A DNA stretch of 64,000 bases, from positions 1 through 64,000 of the forward strand of contig JAFSQI010000127.1 of NCBI GenBank assembly GCA_017446685.1, in the 5' to 3' direction. The stretch is from Butyrivibrio sp. Lineage in GTDB: Bacteria; Bacillota; Clostridia; Lachnospirales; Lachnospiraceae. Below the pieces are notes generated by a model. It saw only the letters and a list, made by a program, of their open reading frames with translations, searched no databases and was not told where the DNA came from. The position numbers were made by a program, and so were the translations under genes. Numbering within the stretch: the first letter of the stretch is position 1; every line of letters begins with the position of its first letter. This document shows, piece after piece, positions 35,604-45,196 of this stretch.

Positions 35604-37715
35604 TCAGAAAATTGAATTAGTATCAAGAATAAGAGCAATTTCGCCATCGCCAAGGATTGTAGCGCCGCTTATAAGCTTACACTTGTTAGTATATTTGCCC
35701 AAAGGCTTGATAACGATTTCCTGCTGACCCATCAGCTCATCAATAACAAGTCCTGCGAGCTGATCACCTTTTCTTGCGATAACAACTACCATATCTTCGT
35801 TAGGATCTTTTGTTGACTCTGTATCAAGAACCTGATTAAGTCTGATAAGAGGAAGAACACTTCCACGAAGATTGATAACTTCTTTATTCTCAACAAACTT
35901 AAGATCTGAAGGAGAAACATCCTCAATACTCTGAATAGAGTCAAGAGGAATTGCATACTTCTCTTCACCGATAATAACCATGAGAGCCTGAATAATAGCA
36001 AGTGTAAGAGGAAGTCTGATTATCCATGTAGAGCCTTCACCCAATTTAGTCTTAACAGTAACTTCACCTGACAAAGACTCAACCTTAGACTTAACAACAT
36101 CAAGACCAACTCCACGTCCGGAAATTTCTGATACCTGCTTGGCTGTTGAGAATCCCGGATGGAATAATAGCTCAACACACTGCTTTTCTGTTAAAAGAGC
36201 TGCCTGTTCAGGAGAAACAACTCCCTTTTCAATAGCTTTATTCTTAACCGCCTCAGCGTCAATACCATTACCATCATCACCAACCTCGATAACAACGCTG
36301 TTACCATCCTGGAAAGCGTGAAGGAAAATCTGTCCTACTTCAGGCTTTCCACGCTGAGCACGAAGTTCTGCCGACTCAATACCATGGTCAGCACTGTTTC
36401 TGATAAGGTGCATCAGAGGGTCACCGATTTCATCTACAACAGTACGGTCCATTTCTGTGTCTTCACCGGTCATGGTCAGTTCCATTTTCTTTCCAAGTGT
36501 CTTATTGAGATCTCGTATCATACGAGGGAATTTCTGAAGAACACTTTCTATAGGAACCATTCGAACCTTCATAACTGATTCGTGAAGATTTGTAGTAACA
36601 CTTTCAAGATATTCAATTTGCTCATTAACATTTGAATTGCTTACTCCGGATGTATTAGCTGCCGAAATAAGTGAGTTCTTTGCAATAATAAGCTCAGAAA
36701 CTAGATTCATAAGAACATCCAGTTTATCAATGTCCACACGAACTGTTCTGTTTACAACAGGTTTTCCGACAGGTTTCTTACCTGCATTTCCACCCTTAGC
36801 GGCAGCAGGTGCTGGTGTATTTGCTGCAGGTGCTGGTGTATTTGCTGCAGGTGCTGGTGTATTTGCTGCAGGTGCTTCTTCCTTTTCTTCGGAAGACTTG
36901 GCACCGCTTGGATCAAATTCACCACATTCGCAACCTTCTACCTCAGAAACCGACTTTACAATTTCTTCAACCTTTTCCTTTGATTCATCTGTTATAAGAA
37001 CAAGGCTGAAAGAATACTCAAATTTTTCATCCTCGATATCCTGTGTATTAGGATCAGAAACAGCAATTTCTCCTATTTCTTCCAAACCTTTAAACACAAG
37101 GAAACCTCTTGCCGCTTTAAGAATACAGGACTCCTGAATATGTACTGTAATTCCATAGAGTTTCTTGCCCTGTGCTTTAGCTTCTTCCAATGTTGATTTT
37201 ACTGATGGATCTAATTTGATGGCACGATAATCAGTGGTTCCGTCTGCGCCCGGTGCTGCAGCATCAGCCGCTGGCGCATCCGCTTTTGGTTTTGCATCAG
37301 CTGCAGGAGCTGCCGCTTCACCGCCGTTTGCTCCACCATTTCTGATATCTGCCAGAGATTTTATAATATTCTGATGTTCGTCAGTACCTTCATCCTGATT
37401 CTCGGTAATGTTATCAACATATTCCTGGATAGCATCAAGGCACTGCAAGAGCACATCGATATCTGCTGATTGAATTTTGATCTTACCGGCACGAACGTCA
37501 GAGAAAACATCCTCCATATCGTGGGTAAGATTCTGCATTCTGGTATAGCCCATAGTTCCGGCCATACCCTTCATAGAATGAGCTGATCTGAAAATTTCAT
37601 TGATACAGTCCTCATTTTCAGGGTCTTGCTCAAGAACCATGATGTTATCATTCAGAGACTGCAGATGCTCTTTTGCTTCATCGAGAAAGACACTTAGATA
37701 CTGGGAAACATCCAT
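35604..37715 (-). CDS. cheA: Chemotaxis histidine kinase CheA
   Basis: 703 residues. P1 has the phosphorylated His46 in RSAHSMKGMAG; a CheY-binding P2 domain (about 185-275) follows; a low-complexity linker with three NTPAPAA repeats precedes the P3 dimerisation helices, the HATPase domain (DHGIESAELRAQRGKPE, GDDGNGIDAE, ISGRGVGLDVVKS) and the CheW-like P5 domain. It is autophosphorylated under receptor control and passes phosphate to CheB and CheY. Gap to cheB is about 140 nt with no clear promoter. Confidence 0.97.
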   Translation of the reverse strand: MDVSQYLSVFLDEAKEHLQSLNDNIMVLEQDPENEDCINEIFRSAHSMKGMAGTMGYTRMQNLTHDMEDVFSDVRAGKIKIQSADIDVLLQCLDAIQEYVDNITENQDEGTDEHQNIIKSLADIRNGGANGGEAAAPAADAKPKADAPAADAAAPGADGTTDYRAIKLDPSVKSTLEEAKAQGKKLYGITVHIQESCILKAARGFLVFKGLEEIGEIAVSDPNTQDIEDEKFEYSFSLVLITDESKEKVEEIVKSVSEVEGCECGEFDPSGAKSSEEKEEAPAANTPAPAANTPAPAANTPAPAAAKGGNAGKKPVGKPVVNRTVRVDIDKLDVLMNLVSELIIAKNSLISAANTSGVSNSNVNEQIEYLESVTTNLHESVMKVRMVPIESVLQKFPRMIRDLNKTLGKKMELTMTGEDTEMDRTVVDEIGDPLMHLIRNSADHGIESAELRAQRGKPEVGQIFLHAFQDGNSVVIEVGDDGNGIDAEAVKNKAIEKGVVSPEQAALLTEKQCVELLFHPGFSTAKQVSEISGRGVGLDVVKSKVESLSGEVTVKTKLGEGSTWIIRLPLTLAIIQALMVIIGEEKYAIPLDSIQSIEDVSPSDLKFVENKEVINLRGSVLPLIRLNQVLDTESTKDPNEDMVVVIARKGDQLAGLVIDELMGQQEIVIKPLGKYTNKCKLISGATILGDGEIALILDTNSIF
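36805..36877 (-). repeat. 21-bp tandem repeat in the cheA linker
   Basis: Three identical 21-bp units and a fourth partial unit encode NTPAPAA. Perfect identity at nucleotide level indicates recent expansion; it is in frame and sits in a flexible linker. Confidence 0.9.
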
Positions 37716-37857
37716 AACCTATATACCTCCATAAGAAAAGTGATAGTATCAAAAGCATATCCATTATTACGCATACTTTTGAACAAAATATCGGCTTATC
37801 AAATGAAGGATTTTAGGAACAAAAGATGAAAGAAAAATAAAATATAAATGAAACCCC

Positions 37858-38928
37858 TCAATTAACACCGACACTCATTATTATTTCCTGGGCTATATCA
37901 TCAAGTTTGACTACCTGATTAACCAGTCCAGCTGTTGCAACTGCTTTGGGCATTCCATAAACTGTACATGTGCTTTCTTCCTGTCCGATTACATGTACTT
38001 TTTTCTTAGTCTTTAAATTTTTGATTCCTTCTGTTCCATCAGCTCCCATACCGGTTAGTACAACACAACATATCTCATCATAGTCAGAATCCATCAAGGA
38101 CTCAAACATGAAGTTGGCACAAGGTCTGACTCCCTCTCTTGTTGGGCCATCAACATAATGGATAAGACTCTTTCCGCCACTCTTTACGATATGCATATGC
38201 TTACCGCCCATGGATATGTAGACAGTACCTGCCTGTAATACATCGCCTTCAGCCGCTTCTTTTACCCTTACTTCACTCAAAGAATCAAGTCTCTCAGCAA
38301 GTGAAGCTGTAAAGCCAGCCGGCATATGCTGTACCAAAACAACAGGTGCTTTAAGATTCTTTGGTAGCCTTGGAATAACTGATTGAAGTGCCCTTGGTCC
38401 TCCGGTAGAACTTGCAATTGCAACTATACGATTGCCTGTCATTTTACTTGCAGACCTGCTTACAAGTTCAACAACCTTTCTGGATTCTTTAGCCTCTTCA
38501 AAAGAGAAGTTTCTGGATGAAACCGGTGATTTAGATTCTGCAACTGCTGCAAGAGTCGCAATAAACTGTTTTGAAAAATCTTCGCCTCTGCATTCAGATG
38601 CCCTGTCCGGTTTATGTATAAAATCCAAAGCTCCAAGATCAAGTGCATCCATAGTGACCTTTGCACCTTCTTTAGTATCGGTACTTGCAAGCATGATCTT
38701 CGCCCTGATTTTATTTTTCTGAAGTTCTTTTAAGAGCGTGATGCCATCCATCCTTGGCATGTTGATATCCAGCACAACAGCATCATAGCTTTTCTTTTTA
38801 AGTAAATCCAGACCTTCAACTCCATCCTTGGCCTTGTCCACAACCTGGAATCTGGAATCTGAATTAATAATATCACTGAGAACTGTTCTCATAAGTGCAG
38901 AGTCATCAATTATCAAAATTTTTTTCAT
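37858..38928 (-). CDS. cheB: Chemotaxis methylesterase/response regulator CheB
   Basis: 356 residues. Receiver domain with phospho-acceptor Asp54 (VVLDINMPRMDG) and a C-terminal methylesterase with the catalytic Ser (ASSTGGPRALQ), His (VQHMPAGF) and Asp (TGMGADGTEG). It removes methyl groups from receptors when phosphorylated by CheA. The methyltransferase partner cheR is not in the window. Confidence 0.96.
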   Translation of the reverse strand: MKKILIIDDSALMRTVLSDIINSDSRFQVVDKAKDGVEGLDLLKKKSYDAVVLDINMPRMDGITLLKELQKNKIRAKIMLASTDTKEGAKVTMDALDLGALDFIHKPDRASECRGEDFSKQFIATLAAVAESKSPVSSRNFSFEEAKESRKVVELVSRSASKMTGNRIVAIASSTGGPRALQSVIPRLPKNLKAPVVLVQHMPAGFTASLAERLDSLSEVRVKEAAEGDVLQAGTVYISMGGKHMHIVKSGGKSLIHYVDGPTREGVRPCANFMFESLMDSDYDEICCVVLTGMGADGTEGIKNLKTKKKVHVIGQEESTCTVYGMPKAVATAGLVNQVVKLDDIAQEIIMSVGVN

Positions 38929-38930
38929 AA

Positions 38931-39653
38931 TTAAGTTTGCTTCTTTCTTATTTTTCGTTCTTCTTCAAAAATGAAATGTATAATATCTTCTCTGGAATTC
39001 TCGTCTATATAAATATATTGGATTCGATGTTCATACAATCCGGGCCTGCTTTCAAGCTCCTGAACTTTAAGTACATTACAGAGCATTTCATACTCTTTTT
39101 CAGAATTATCTCCCGGAAGCTTGTAATAACAAATTATGGTACTTTCTTCCTCATATTTGAAATTTGCTACAAATCTAAGTCCACCACCACTTATGTCAAC
39201 GACAACACTCTTTTGTAACGGTTCATCAGAATTTACAATAAAGAGTTTACTTTTTTCATAAGCTTCCTGTTCTTCCTTGGTAATGAGTCTTGATTTAAGT
39301 TCCAGTGCACAACTAAATCTGTAATATTCTCTTCGTTGAAGCTTGGAGAGCTCACTTGTAAGATCAAGGACCAAAACATACATATTATCAGTCCGGTATC
39401 TGTCAACAATTCTTGAAAAGCATTGATAAAGCCCTTTATTACTGTAAAAACATAAACTGTACTCTCCATCAACAGGAAGAAGTACTAGTCTCCCTTTTAC
39501 AAACGGCATCAAGACTTCAATTCTGTCATCTGAAGTTACATCCATTACTTTACTAGTGTAAATTTGCTTAGTTCTGGCATCATCGTCCATCCACATTTTT
39601 CCGGTTGCTTTTAGTTCAACACGGTTGCCAGGTGCAATATAATCAGCCAACAT
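38931..39653 (-). CDS. YcgR/PilZ-like flagellar brake protein
   Basis: 240 residues. An N-terminal YcgR-like domain is followed by a PilZ domain with QRREYYRFSC (the RxxxR of c-di-GMP binding) and DISGGGLRFVAN (the D/NxSxxG motif), so both parts of the c-di-GMP site are present. Such proteins slow or curb the flagellar motor when c-di-GMP is high. The Met at 39653 has GGAG 9 nt upstream and is preferred to the Met at 39668. The stop is 2 nt before cheB. Confidence 0.85.
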   Translation of the reverse strand: MLADYIAPGNRVELKATGKMWMDDDARTKQIYTSKVMDVTSDDRIEVLMPFVKGRLVLLPVDGEYSLCFYSNKGLYQCFSRIVDRYRTDNMYVLVLDLTSELSKLQRREYYRFSCALELKSRLITKEEQEAYEKSKLFIVNSDEPLQKSVVVDISGGGLRFVANFKYEEESTIICYYKLPGDNSEKEYEMLCNVLKVQELESRPGLYEHRIQYIYIDENSREDIIHFIFEEERKIRKKQT

Positions 39654-39687
39654 ATTTAATTGCTCCATTCTCTGTTTTTATAAAGAA

Positions 39688-40617
39688 CTAACTCTGTACA
39701 TTTGTTGCAGATCCGTTTACTGCAGATTGTGTATTACTCAGTTCTCTTCCGGAAATGATATGTGAAAAGAAAGCAGCCATTCCTCTTGGCTTAACTTCCA
39801 GCGCATCTCCGGGATTCATTAACTGTCCGGCTATATTTTCAAAAGCTCTGACAGATTTTGCATTTGGATATTGAATTGATACAGGTGATTGTTGCAATAC
39901 ACTCTTTGCAAGCATATTGTCCTGAGGAATTGCCCCCATGTATGTCAGAGGAAGTTTGAGATACCTCGCTACTACTGCATTTAACTTGCTAAATAACTGC
40001 TGTCCCTCATCTTCTGACAAAACTTTATTGGATACCACTTTTACCACTGTATTCTCTCTGGAAAATCTGGGTGATTGATTAAGTGCCTTTAAAAGAGAAT
40101 ATGAATCTGTGATAGATGTAGGATCAGGAGTAGTTACCAGGATTATTTCACCACTCGCAACAAGGAATTCCAAAACTGCACTTGAAATGCCGGCTCCTGT
40201 ATCTATTATTATTATATCAGCTATTGCATCAAGTTCAGCAAGATTCACAATAATATATACCAGATAATCCCTGCCAAGATTATACATACCTGAAATTCCG
40301 GAACCACCGGAAATAAATCCTACTCCTTCCGGCCCCCAGGTAATAATATCCTTAATATTTTTTCCCTGATAAATCAGATCACATAGATTATGTTTTGGCA
40401 CAGTTCCAAACATTATCTCAATGTTTGCAAGGCCAAAATCAGCATCAAGAATAATGACTCTCTTGCCCATTTTTTTGAACTGAATAGCAAGATTTATTGC
40501 CACGTTTGATTTACCGACGCCTCCCTTACCACTTGTAACAGTAATAATTCTTGCAACCGGTCTTTGCGGCTTGTTGGAATTTTTAATAATATTTCTAAGC
40601 TGTTGAGCCTGATCCAT
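39688..40617 (-). CDS. flhG: Flagellar number regulator FlhG (MinD-like ATPase)
   Basis: 309 residues. A deviant Walker A (TSGKGGVGKSNVAINLAI) and MinD/ParA switch motifs; the N terminus DQAQQLRNIIKNS matches the FlhF-activating motif of FlhG. With FlhF it controls flagellar number and position. The Met at 40617 has GGGTG 7 nt upstream. It follows flhF by 21 nt as in other Firmicutes. Confidence 0.93.
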   Translation of the reverse strand: MDQAQQLRNIIKNSNKPQRPVARIITVTSGKGGVGKSNVAINLAIQFKKMGKRVIILDADFGLANIEIMFGTVPKHNLCDLIYQGKNIKDIITWGPEGVGFISGGSGISGMYNLGRDYLVYIIVNLAELDAIADIIIIDTGAGISSAVLEFLVASGEIILVTTPDPTSITDSYSLLKALNQSPRFSRENTVVKVVSNKVLSEDEGQQLFSKLNAVVARYLKLPLTYMGAIPQDNMLAKSVLQQSPVSIQYPNAKSVRAFENIAGQLMNPGDALEVKPRGMAAFFSHIISGRELSNTQSAVNGSATNVQS

Positions 40618-40638
40618 ATACATTCACCCTAACATTGT

Positions 40639-41895
40639 TTAGCTTTTGCCACCCAATAGATTCTTTACGATGCGCTGCGCATCAAATACCGCAATATCAT
40701 CTGGAACATTTTGTCCGTTTGTAATATAAGCAATCGGAGCACCTGTGTACATCTTAACGTTATATAGATTTCCTTTGGCTCCTGTTTCATCCATCTTGGT
40801 AAAAATAAGTTTATAAGTAACCAGTTTAGAATAAGAATCAGCAATTTCCAAAAGATCTCTATATTTGGTTGTCGCAGATAAAACAAGGAAATTTTCACAT
40901 TCCATCACTTCTTCAAGAGCTCTTATATACTTTTCAATATATTCTTTGAGTTCTTCGTTGTGTAAAGAATGTCCCGCCGTATCTACCATGATATAGTCAA
41001 AATCTCTGAAATCTTCAACGGCTTGTTTCATTTCCTCCGCGGAATAAATAACTCTAAAAGGTATCTCAAGAATCGAAGCATATGTTCTTAGCTGCTCAGC
41101 AGCGGCTATTCTGTATGTATCGACAGTAAAAAGTGCTACCTTTTTCTTTTGCGTAACCGAAAGCTCTGAAGCAAGCTTTGCAATTGTAGTAGTTTTGCCT
41201 ACTCCCGTTGGCCCAATAAATATTTCGGCCCTCGGTCCATTTCCCTTTACATCTTCAATAGGTTCTGATTTTCCAAATTTTAGAACCATCTTCTGATATA
41301 CATTGGCAAGTGCAAAATCAAAAGGAAGTCCCGGTTTACTTATTTTTTCGACTTCATCAGTCAATTGATTAACATAAATTTCATCAACTTCATTTTCTAT
41401 AAGAGTGTTATAAAGAAGTTTGATAAAAGATAAGACTTCCTGCGAAATTTCTTCTTTTGGCTGTGCAGGTTTTGTGTCCTGTTTTTTTACCTCGCTCTCT
41501 ACGACATTCTCTTCTTTACCACTGTATTTTATATTTTTTTCAAGAAGAGTACTGAGATTATCCAGTTTTTCTTCAATGGCACTGCTGTCATCAACCAGAT
41601 CAGCAGCCTTGTTCGTCTTCATTGATGCTCTCATTGTATCAGCCTGCCCGCCCTCTACAATAGGTGTGCGAAGTGGTGGCCTTTGCTCCTGCATAGGAGT
41701 ATATACCTTTTGATTTCTCTCAGATTCCTCTTCAATAGCCACAGTCACTTCGATTTTTTGAGGTAAAAATATTGAGAAGAAGCCGGATTTTTTTAAAGGT
41801 CTGACATTCATGATAACAATGTTCTGACCCAGCTCCTTTTTAGCTTCCTCAGTTGCCTCACTCTCGGTTTTTCCAACATACTTTTTGATAATCAT
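40639..41895 (-). CDS. flhF: Flagellar biosynthesis GTPase FlhF
   Basis: 418 residues. An N-terminal basic region is followed by the N domain and an SRP-type GTPase domain with GPTGVGKTTTIAKLA, VDTYRIAAAEQLRTYA and DTAGHS motifs, and a TKMDETG guanine-specificity segment. It guides placement and number of flagella. It lies 1 nt downstream of flhA, so it is coupled to it. Confidence 0.95.
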   Translation of the reverse strand: MIIKKYVGKTESEATEEAKKELGQNIVIMNVRPLKKSGFFSIFLPQKIEVTVAIEEESERNQKVYTPMQEQRPPLRTPIVEGGQADTMRASMKTNKAADLVDDSSAIEEKLDNLSTLLEKNIKYSGKEENVVESEVKKQDTKPAQPKEEISQEVLSFIKLLYNTLIENEVDEIYVNQLTDEVEKISKPGLPFDFALANVYQKMVLKFGKSEPIEDVKGNGPRAEIFIGPTGVGKTTTIAKLASELSVTQKKKVALFTVDTYRIAAAEQLRTYASILEIPFRVIYSAEEMKQAVEDFRDFDYIMVDTAGHSLHNEELKEYIEKYIRALEEVMECENFLVLSATTKYRDLLEIADSYSKLVTYKLIFTKMDETGAKGNLYNVKMYTGAPIAYITNGQNVPDDIAVFDAQRIVKNLLGGKS

Positions 41896-41896
41896 A

Positions 41897-43954
41897 TTAT
41901 GCAGTTACCATCCCCACTGATTGTAATTCAACACTAGGTTCCACCTCGTTATAAGAAATCACAACCAAATCTTTGTAATAATCTTCTGTCATTTTCTTGA
42001 AATACATCCTGACAATCGGACTTGCCATAATAATCGCCATACGTCCGGTCTCTTCAAGCTTTTTAACCTGCTCGCCGACAGCATTCAAAATAGCCTTAGT
42101 CCTTGCCGGATCAAGTGTAAGATATGCTCCGGTCTCAGTCTGTTTAACACTATTCATAATTTCCTGCTCTATCTTAGGATCAAGTGTAACTACACTGGTA
42201 GTTTCACCGGGAACAAAATATTTGCTGGAAATAGCTCTTTTCAAACTCTGCCGCACGTATTCCGTCAAGATATCCGGATCATGTGTAGAAGGTGCAAAAT
42301 CTGCAAGAGTCTCGAATATAGTAACAAGATCTCTGATAGAAACCCCCTCGCTGAGAAGATTTTGCAATACTTTTTCAATTTCACCAAGACTCATAAGCTT
42401 AGGCACAAGCTCTTCAACAAGTGCAGGATTATTCTCTTTGAGATTATCAACAAGATTCTGAACATCCTGTCTGGTCATAAGCTCAGCTATATGCTCACGT
42501 ATTACCTCGGTAAGATGTGTAGCAATAATAGACGGAGGATCAACTACGGTATAACCAAGGCTTTCAGCTCTTTCTCTCTGACTCTCGGTAATCCAGATTG
42601 CAGGAAGATGGAATGAAGGCTCAAATGTAGGAATACCTGTGATTTCATCTTCCACATGTCCGGGATTCATAGCCATGTAGTGATCAAACAAAATTTCACC
42701 GTCACTTACCTGTATACCTTTAATTTTAATAATATATTGATTAGGATTCAACTGTATATTATCACGTAATCTGATAATAGGAACCACAGTACCAAGTTCA
42801 AGTGCCACCTGACGCCTTATCATAACTACTCTGTCAAGAAGATCTCCGCCCTGATTGACATCTGCCAGTGGAATAATTCCATAACCAAATTCCAGCTCAA
42901 TGGGATCAACCTGTAAAAGACTCGTTACATTCTCAGGCTGCCTTATCTGATCAGCTTCCTGCTCTTCCTGCGAAGCAACTTCAGCTTCTGTTGAAACCTC
43001 CTCTATGGTCTGACTTGTTATTCTTCCAAGGACGATAAAGACAGCACCAAATGTACAATACAAAAGTGTAGGCAGGGGTGAAAAAATACCCAGTCCTGCA
43101 ACAACTCCTCCAACAAGATAAAGAGTTTTTGGAACTCCAAACAACTGATTGATAAGAACATGTCCAAAATCCGCTTCTTTTGAACCCTTTGTAACCAGAA
43201 TACCTGTGGACATTGAAATCATCAAAGAAGGAATCGAACTTACAAGTCCGTCACCCATAGTCAGAATGGAATAGGTGTTGATTGCGGTATTTACATCCAT
43301 CCCCATCCTGAGTACGCCCATTGCAATTCCGCCTACAAGATTGACTGCGGTAATTATAAGACCTGCTGTAGAATCTCCTTTTACATACTTGGTAGCACCA
43401 TCCATTGCGCCAAAGAAGCTCGCTTCTTCCTGAATTTTTTCTCTTCTAAGCTTAGCTTCAGAATCAGTTATTGCTCCGGTATTAAGATCGGCATCAATAG
43501 CCATCTGTTTACCGGGCATGGCATCAAGCGTGAATCTTGCAGATACTTCAGCTACACGTTCAGAACCTTTATTAATAACCATAAGCTGAACAATAATAAG
43601 GATAACATAGACAATTGCACCGACTATCAAATCTCCTCCACCCACGAAAGAGCCGAATACTTCGATAACCTGTCCGGCACTTCCCTGAGTAAGAATAAGT
43701 CTGGTGGAAGAAACGTTAAGTGCAATTCTGAATATAGTCGTAAACAAAAGAATTGTCGGAAAAAACGACATCTGAAGAACATCCTGGGCAAACATTGCCG
43801 TGAACATTATCACAAATGACAATGACATATCAAAAGCAAGCAGTATGTCCAAAAGCCAGTCCGGCAGAGGGATAATGAGCATTACTATCGCTGCAACAAT
43901 ATACAGTGCAAGACCATAGTCATATACACGGTTTTTCAGTACCTTTAAGTCCAT
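41897..43954 (-). CDS. flhA: Flagellar type III export gate protein FlhA
   Basis: 685 residues. Eight N-terminal membrane spans with the FHIPEP-family signature region (SARFTLDAMPGKQMAIDADLN) and a large cytoplasmic C-terminal domain that receives export substrates and chaperones. It is full length. The gap to flhB is 90 nt and contains a hairpin. Confidence 0.97.
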   Translation of the reverse strand: MDLKVLKNRVYDYGLALYIVAAIVMLIIPLPDWLLDILLAFDMSLSFVIMFTAMFAQDVLQMSFFPTILLFTTIFRIALNVSSTRLILTQGSAGQVIEVFGSFVGGGDLIVGAIVYVILIIVQLMVINKGSERVAEVSARFTLDAMPGKQMAIDADLNTGAITDSEAKLRREKIQEEASFFGAMDGATKYVKGDSTAGLIITAVNLVGGIAMGVLRMGMDVNTAINTYSILTMGDGLVSSIPSLMISMSTGILVTKGSKEADFGHVLINQLFGVPKTLYLVGGVVAGLGIFSPLPTLLYCTFGAVFIVLGRITSQTIEEVSTEAEVASQEEQEADQIRQPENVTSLLQVDPIELEFGYGIIPLADVNQGGDLLDRVVMIRRQVALELGTVVPIIRLRDNIQLNPNQYIIKIKGIQVSDGEILFDHYMAMNPGHVEDEITGIPTFEPSFHLPAIWITESQRERAESLGYTVVDPPSIIATHLTEVIREHIAELMTRQDVQNLVDNLKENNPALVEELVPKLMSLGEIEKVLQNLLSEGVSIRDLVTIFETLADFAPSTHDPDILTEYVRQSLKRAISSKYFVPGETTSVVTLDPKIEQEIMNSVKQTETGAYLTLDPARTKAILNAVGEQVKKLEETGRMAIIMASPIVRMYFKKMTEDYYKDLVVISYNEVEPSVELQSVGMVTA

Positions 43955-44019
43955 GTCATTTCCCCCTTTCTATAATTATACCAAGAAAACTGTACCAACT
44001 GCAAAAAAATTACATTTTA

Positions 44020-44044
44020 TTACTGTTCAGTTCCTGACCAGTAA
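44020..44044 (-). other. Hairpin between flhB and flhA
   Basis: TTACTGtTCAG / CTGAcCAGTAA, an 11-bp stem with one mismatch directly after the flhB stop, followed later by a run of T. It may be an mRNA processing or partial termination site inside the operon. Confidence 0.5.
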
Positions 44045-45196
44045 CTACATTTTTCCTTTAAGATGATATACATAGGCAAGGACTTCCGCTACAGCCTTAT
44101 ATAACTCCGGAGGAACCATTTCACCTACTTCAACGTTTGCGTATAACATTCTTGCAAGGGGCTTATTTTCAACGATTTCAACATCATTTTCTCTGGCAAC
44201 CTCTTTAATCTTCTGTGCCATATAGTCAGCACCTTTAGCAATTACAATAGGCGCATCGGAAACCTCTGCATCATATTTTATTGCAACAGCAAAGTGAGTA
44301 GGGTTGGTAATTACTACATCAGCCTGAGGAAGCTGCTGCATCATTCGCCTTCTTGATGCCTGCATCATTCTGCGCTTCTGCGCCGCCTTGACTTCAGGAT
44401 TTCCCTCTGAATTCTTATACTCATCCTTGACTTCCTGCTTGGTCATCATCATATCCTTGTGGAATTTCCGTCTTTGATAAATAAGATCCACAACCGCCAG
44501 AATCATATAATAAACGGCAATTCTAAGTCCCAATTCAATGATAAAATTTCCCATAAGACCGATTGCCTGCTTAAGTGGCATATCATACAAAAGAAATATT
44601 GATTCTTTTCTTCCGGGAAAATAAGTAAGAATGACAACAGCCATAATTACAAGCTTAAAGATTGATTTAAAAAGTTCAAAAAGCTTTCTTGTAGAAAAAA
44701 TCTTTTTCATTCCGCTTATAGGATTAAGCTTGGAAAGCTTTGGCTGAAGTGGTTTAGTTGTAGGTTTATAGCCAACCTGGATAAGATCGCACAAAAAAGC
44801 AACAAGAAATCCAACAATAAAAAAAGGAGCGCAGATAAACATCATCGTCAATAATGCATTTATCAATATGCTCGATATATAAGAGATTGGCAGATGTCCG
44901 TCATAGGTGCGTGCAACATTTGGAATACTGTTATATACTCTTGAAAAAATATTTTCAAAATTTTCACCAAGAAATCCGTAGCCAAATCTCAACAGCAGAA
45001 AAAATGCCAAAAGAGAAAATGCAGTGGCAATTTCCTGGCTCTTCGCAACCTGTCCTTCTTTTCTTGCATCATCCAGCTTTTTGGCTGTAGGTTCTTCTGA
45101 TTTCTCAGCTCCATTTGCATCTTCGGCAAAAAACTGCAGATCATATTCAATTAAAAGATGATATTTATCATCCTCCGCTTTGCATACTGTAAACAA
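44045..45196 (-). CDS. flhB: Flagellar export substrate-switch protein FlhB
   Basis: 383 residues as written. Four membrane spans and a cytoplasmic domain with the self-cleavage site NPTH (VVITNPTHFAVAIKYD) are present; FlhB switches export from hook to filament subunits. The start is unclear: the frame opens at a TTG (45196) inside fliR without a good ribosome-binding site, while homologues begin near the DLQFFAE segment, where the only upstream candidate is an ATT (45151). GGAGG lies at the fliR stop. The main body of the protein is certain. Confidence 0.93.
   Translation of the reverse strand: MFTVCKAEDDKYHLLIEYDLQFFAEDANGAEKSEEPTAKKLDDARKEGQVAKSQEIATAFSLLAFFLLLRFGYGFLGENFENIFSRVYNSIPNVARTYDGHLPISYISSILINALLTMMFICAPFFIVGFLVAFLCDLIQVGYKPTTKPLQPKLSKLNPISGMKKIFSTRKLFELFKSIFKLVIMAVVILTYFPGRKESIFLLYDMPLKQAIGLMGNFIIELGLRIAVYYMILAVVDLIYQRRKFHKDMMMTKQEVKDEYKNSEGNPEVKAAQKRRMMQASRRRMMQQLPQADVVITNPTHFAVAIKYDAEVSDAPIVIAKGADYMAQKIKEVARENDVEIVENKPLARMLYANVEVGEMVPPELYKAVAEVLAYVYHLKGKM

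Noticed and set aside
30100-36877. Short 21-bp repeats considered as CRISPR
   Set aside because: Units are contiguous without spacers, in frame within cheA and the DUF6115-like gene, and encode protein repeats.
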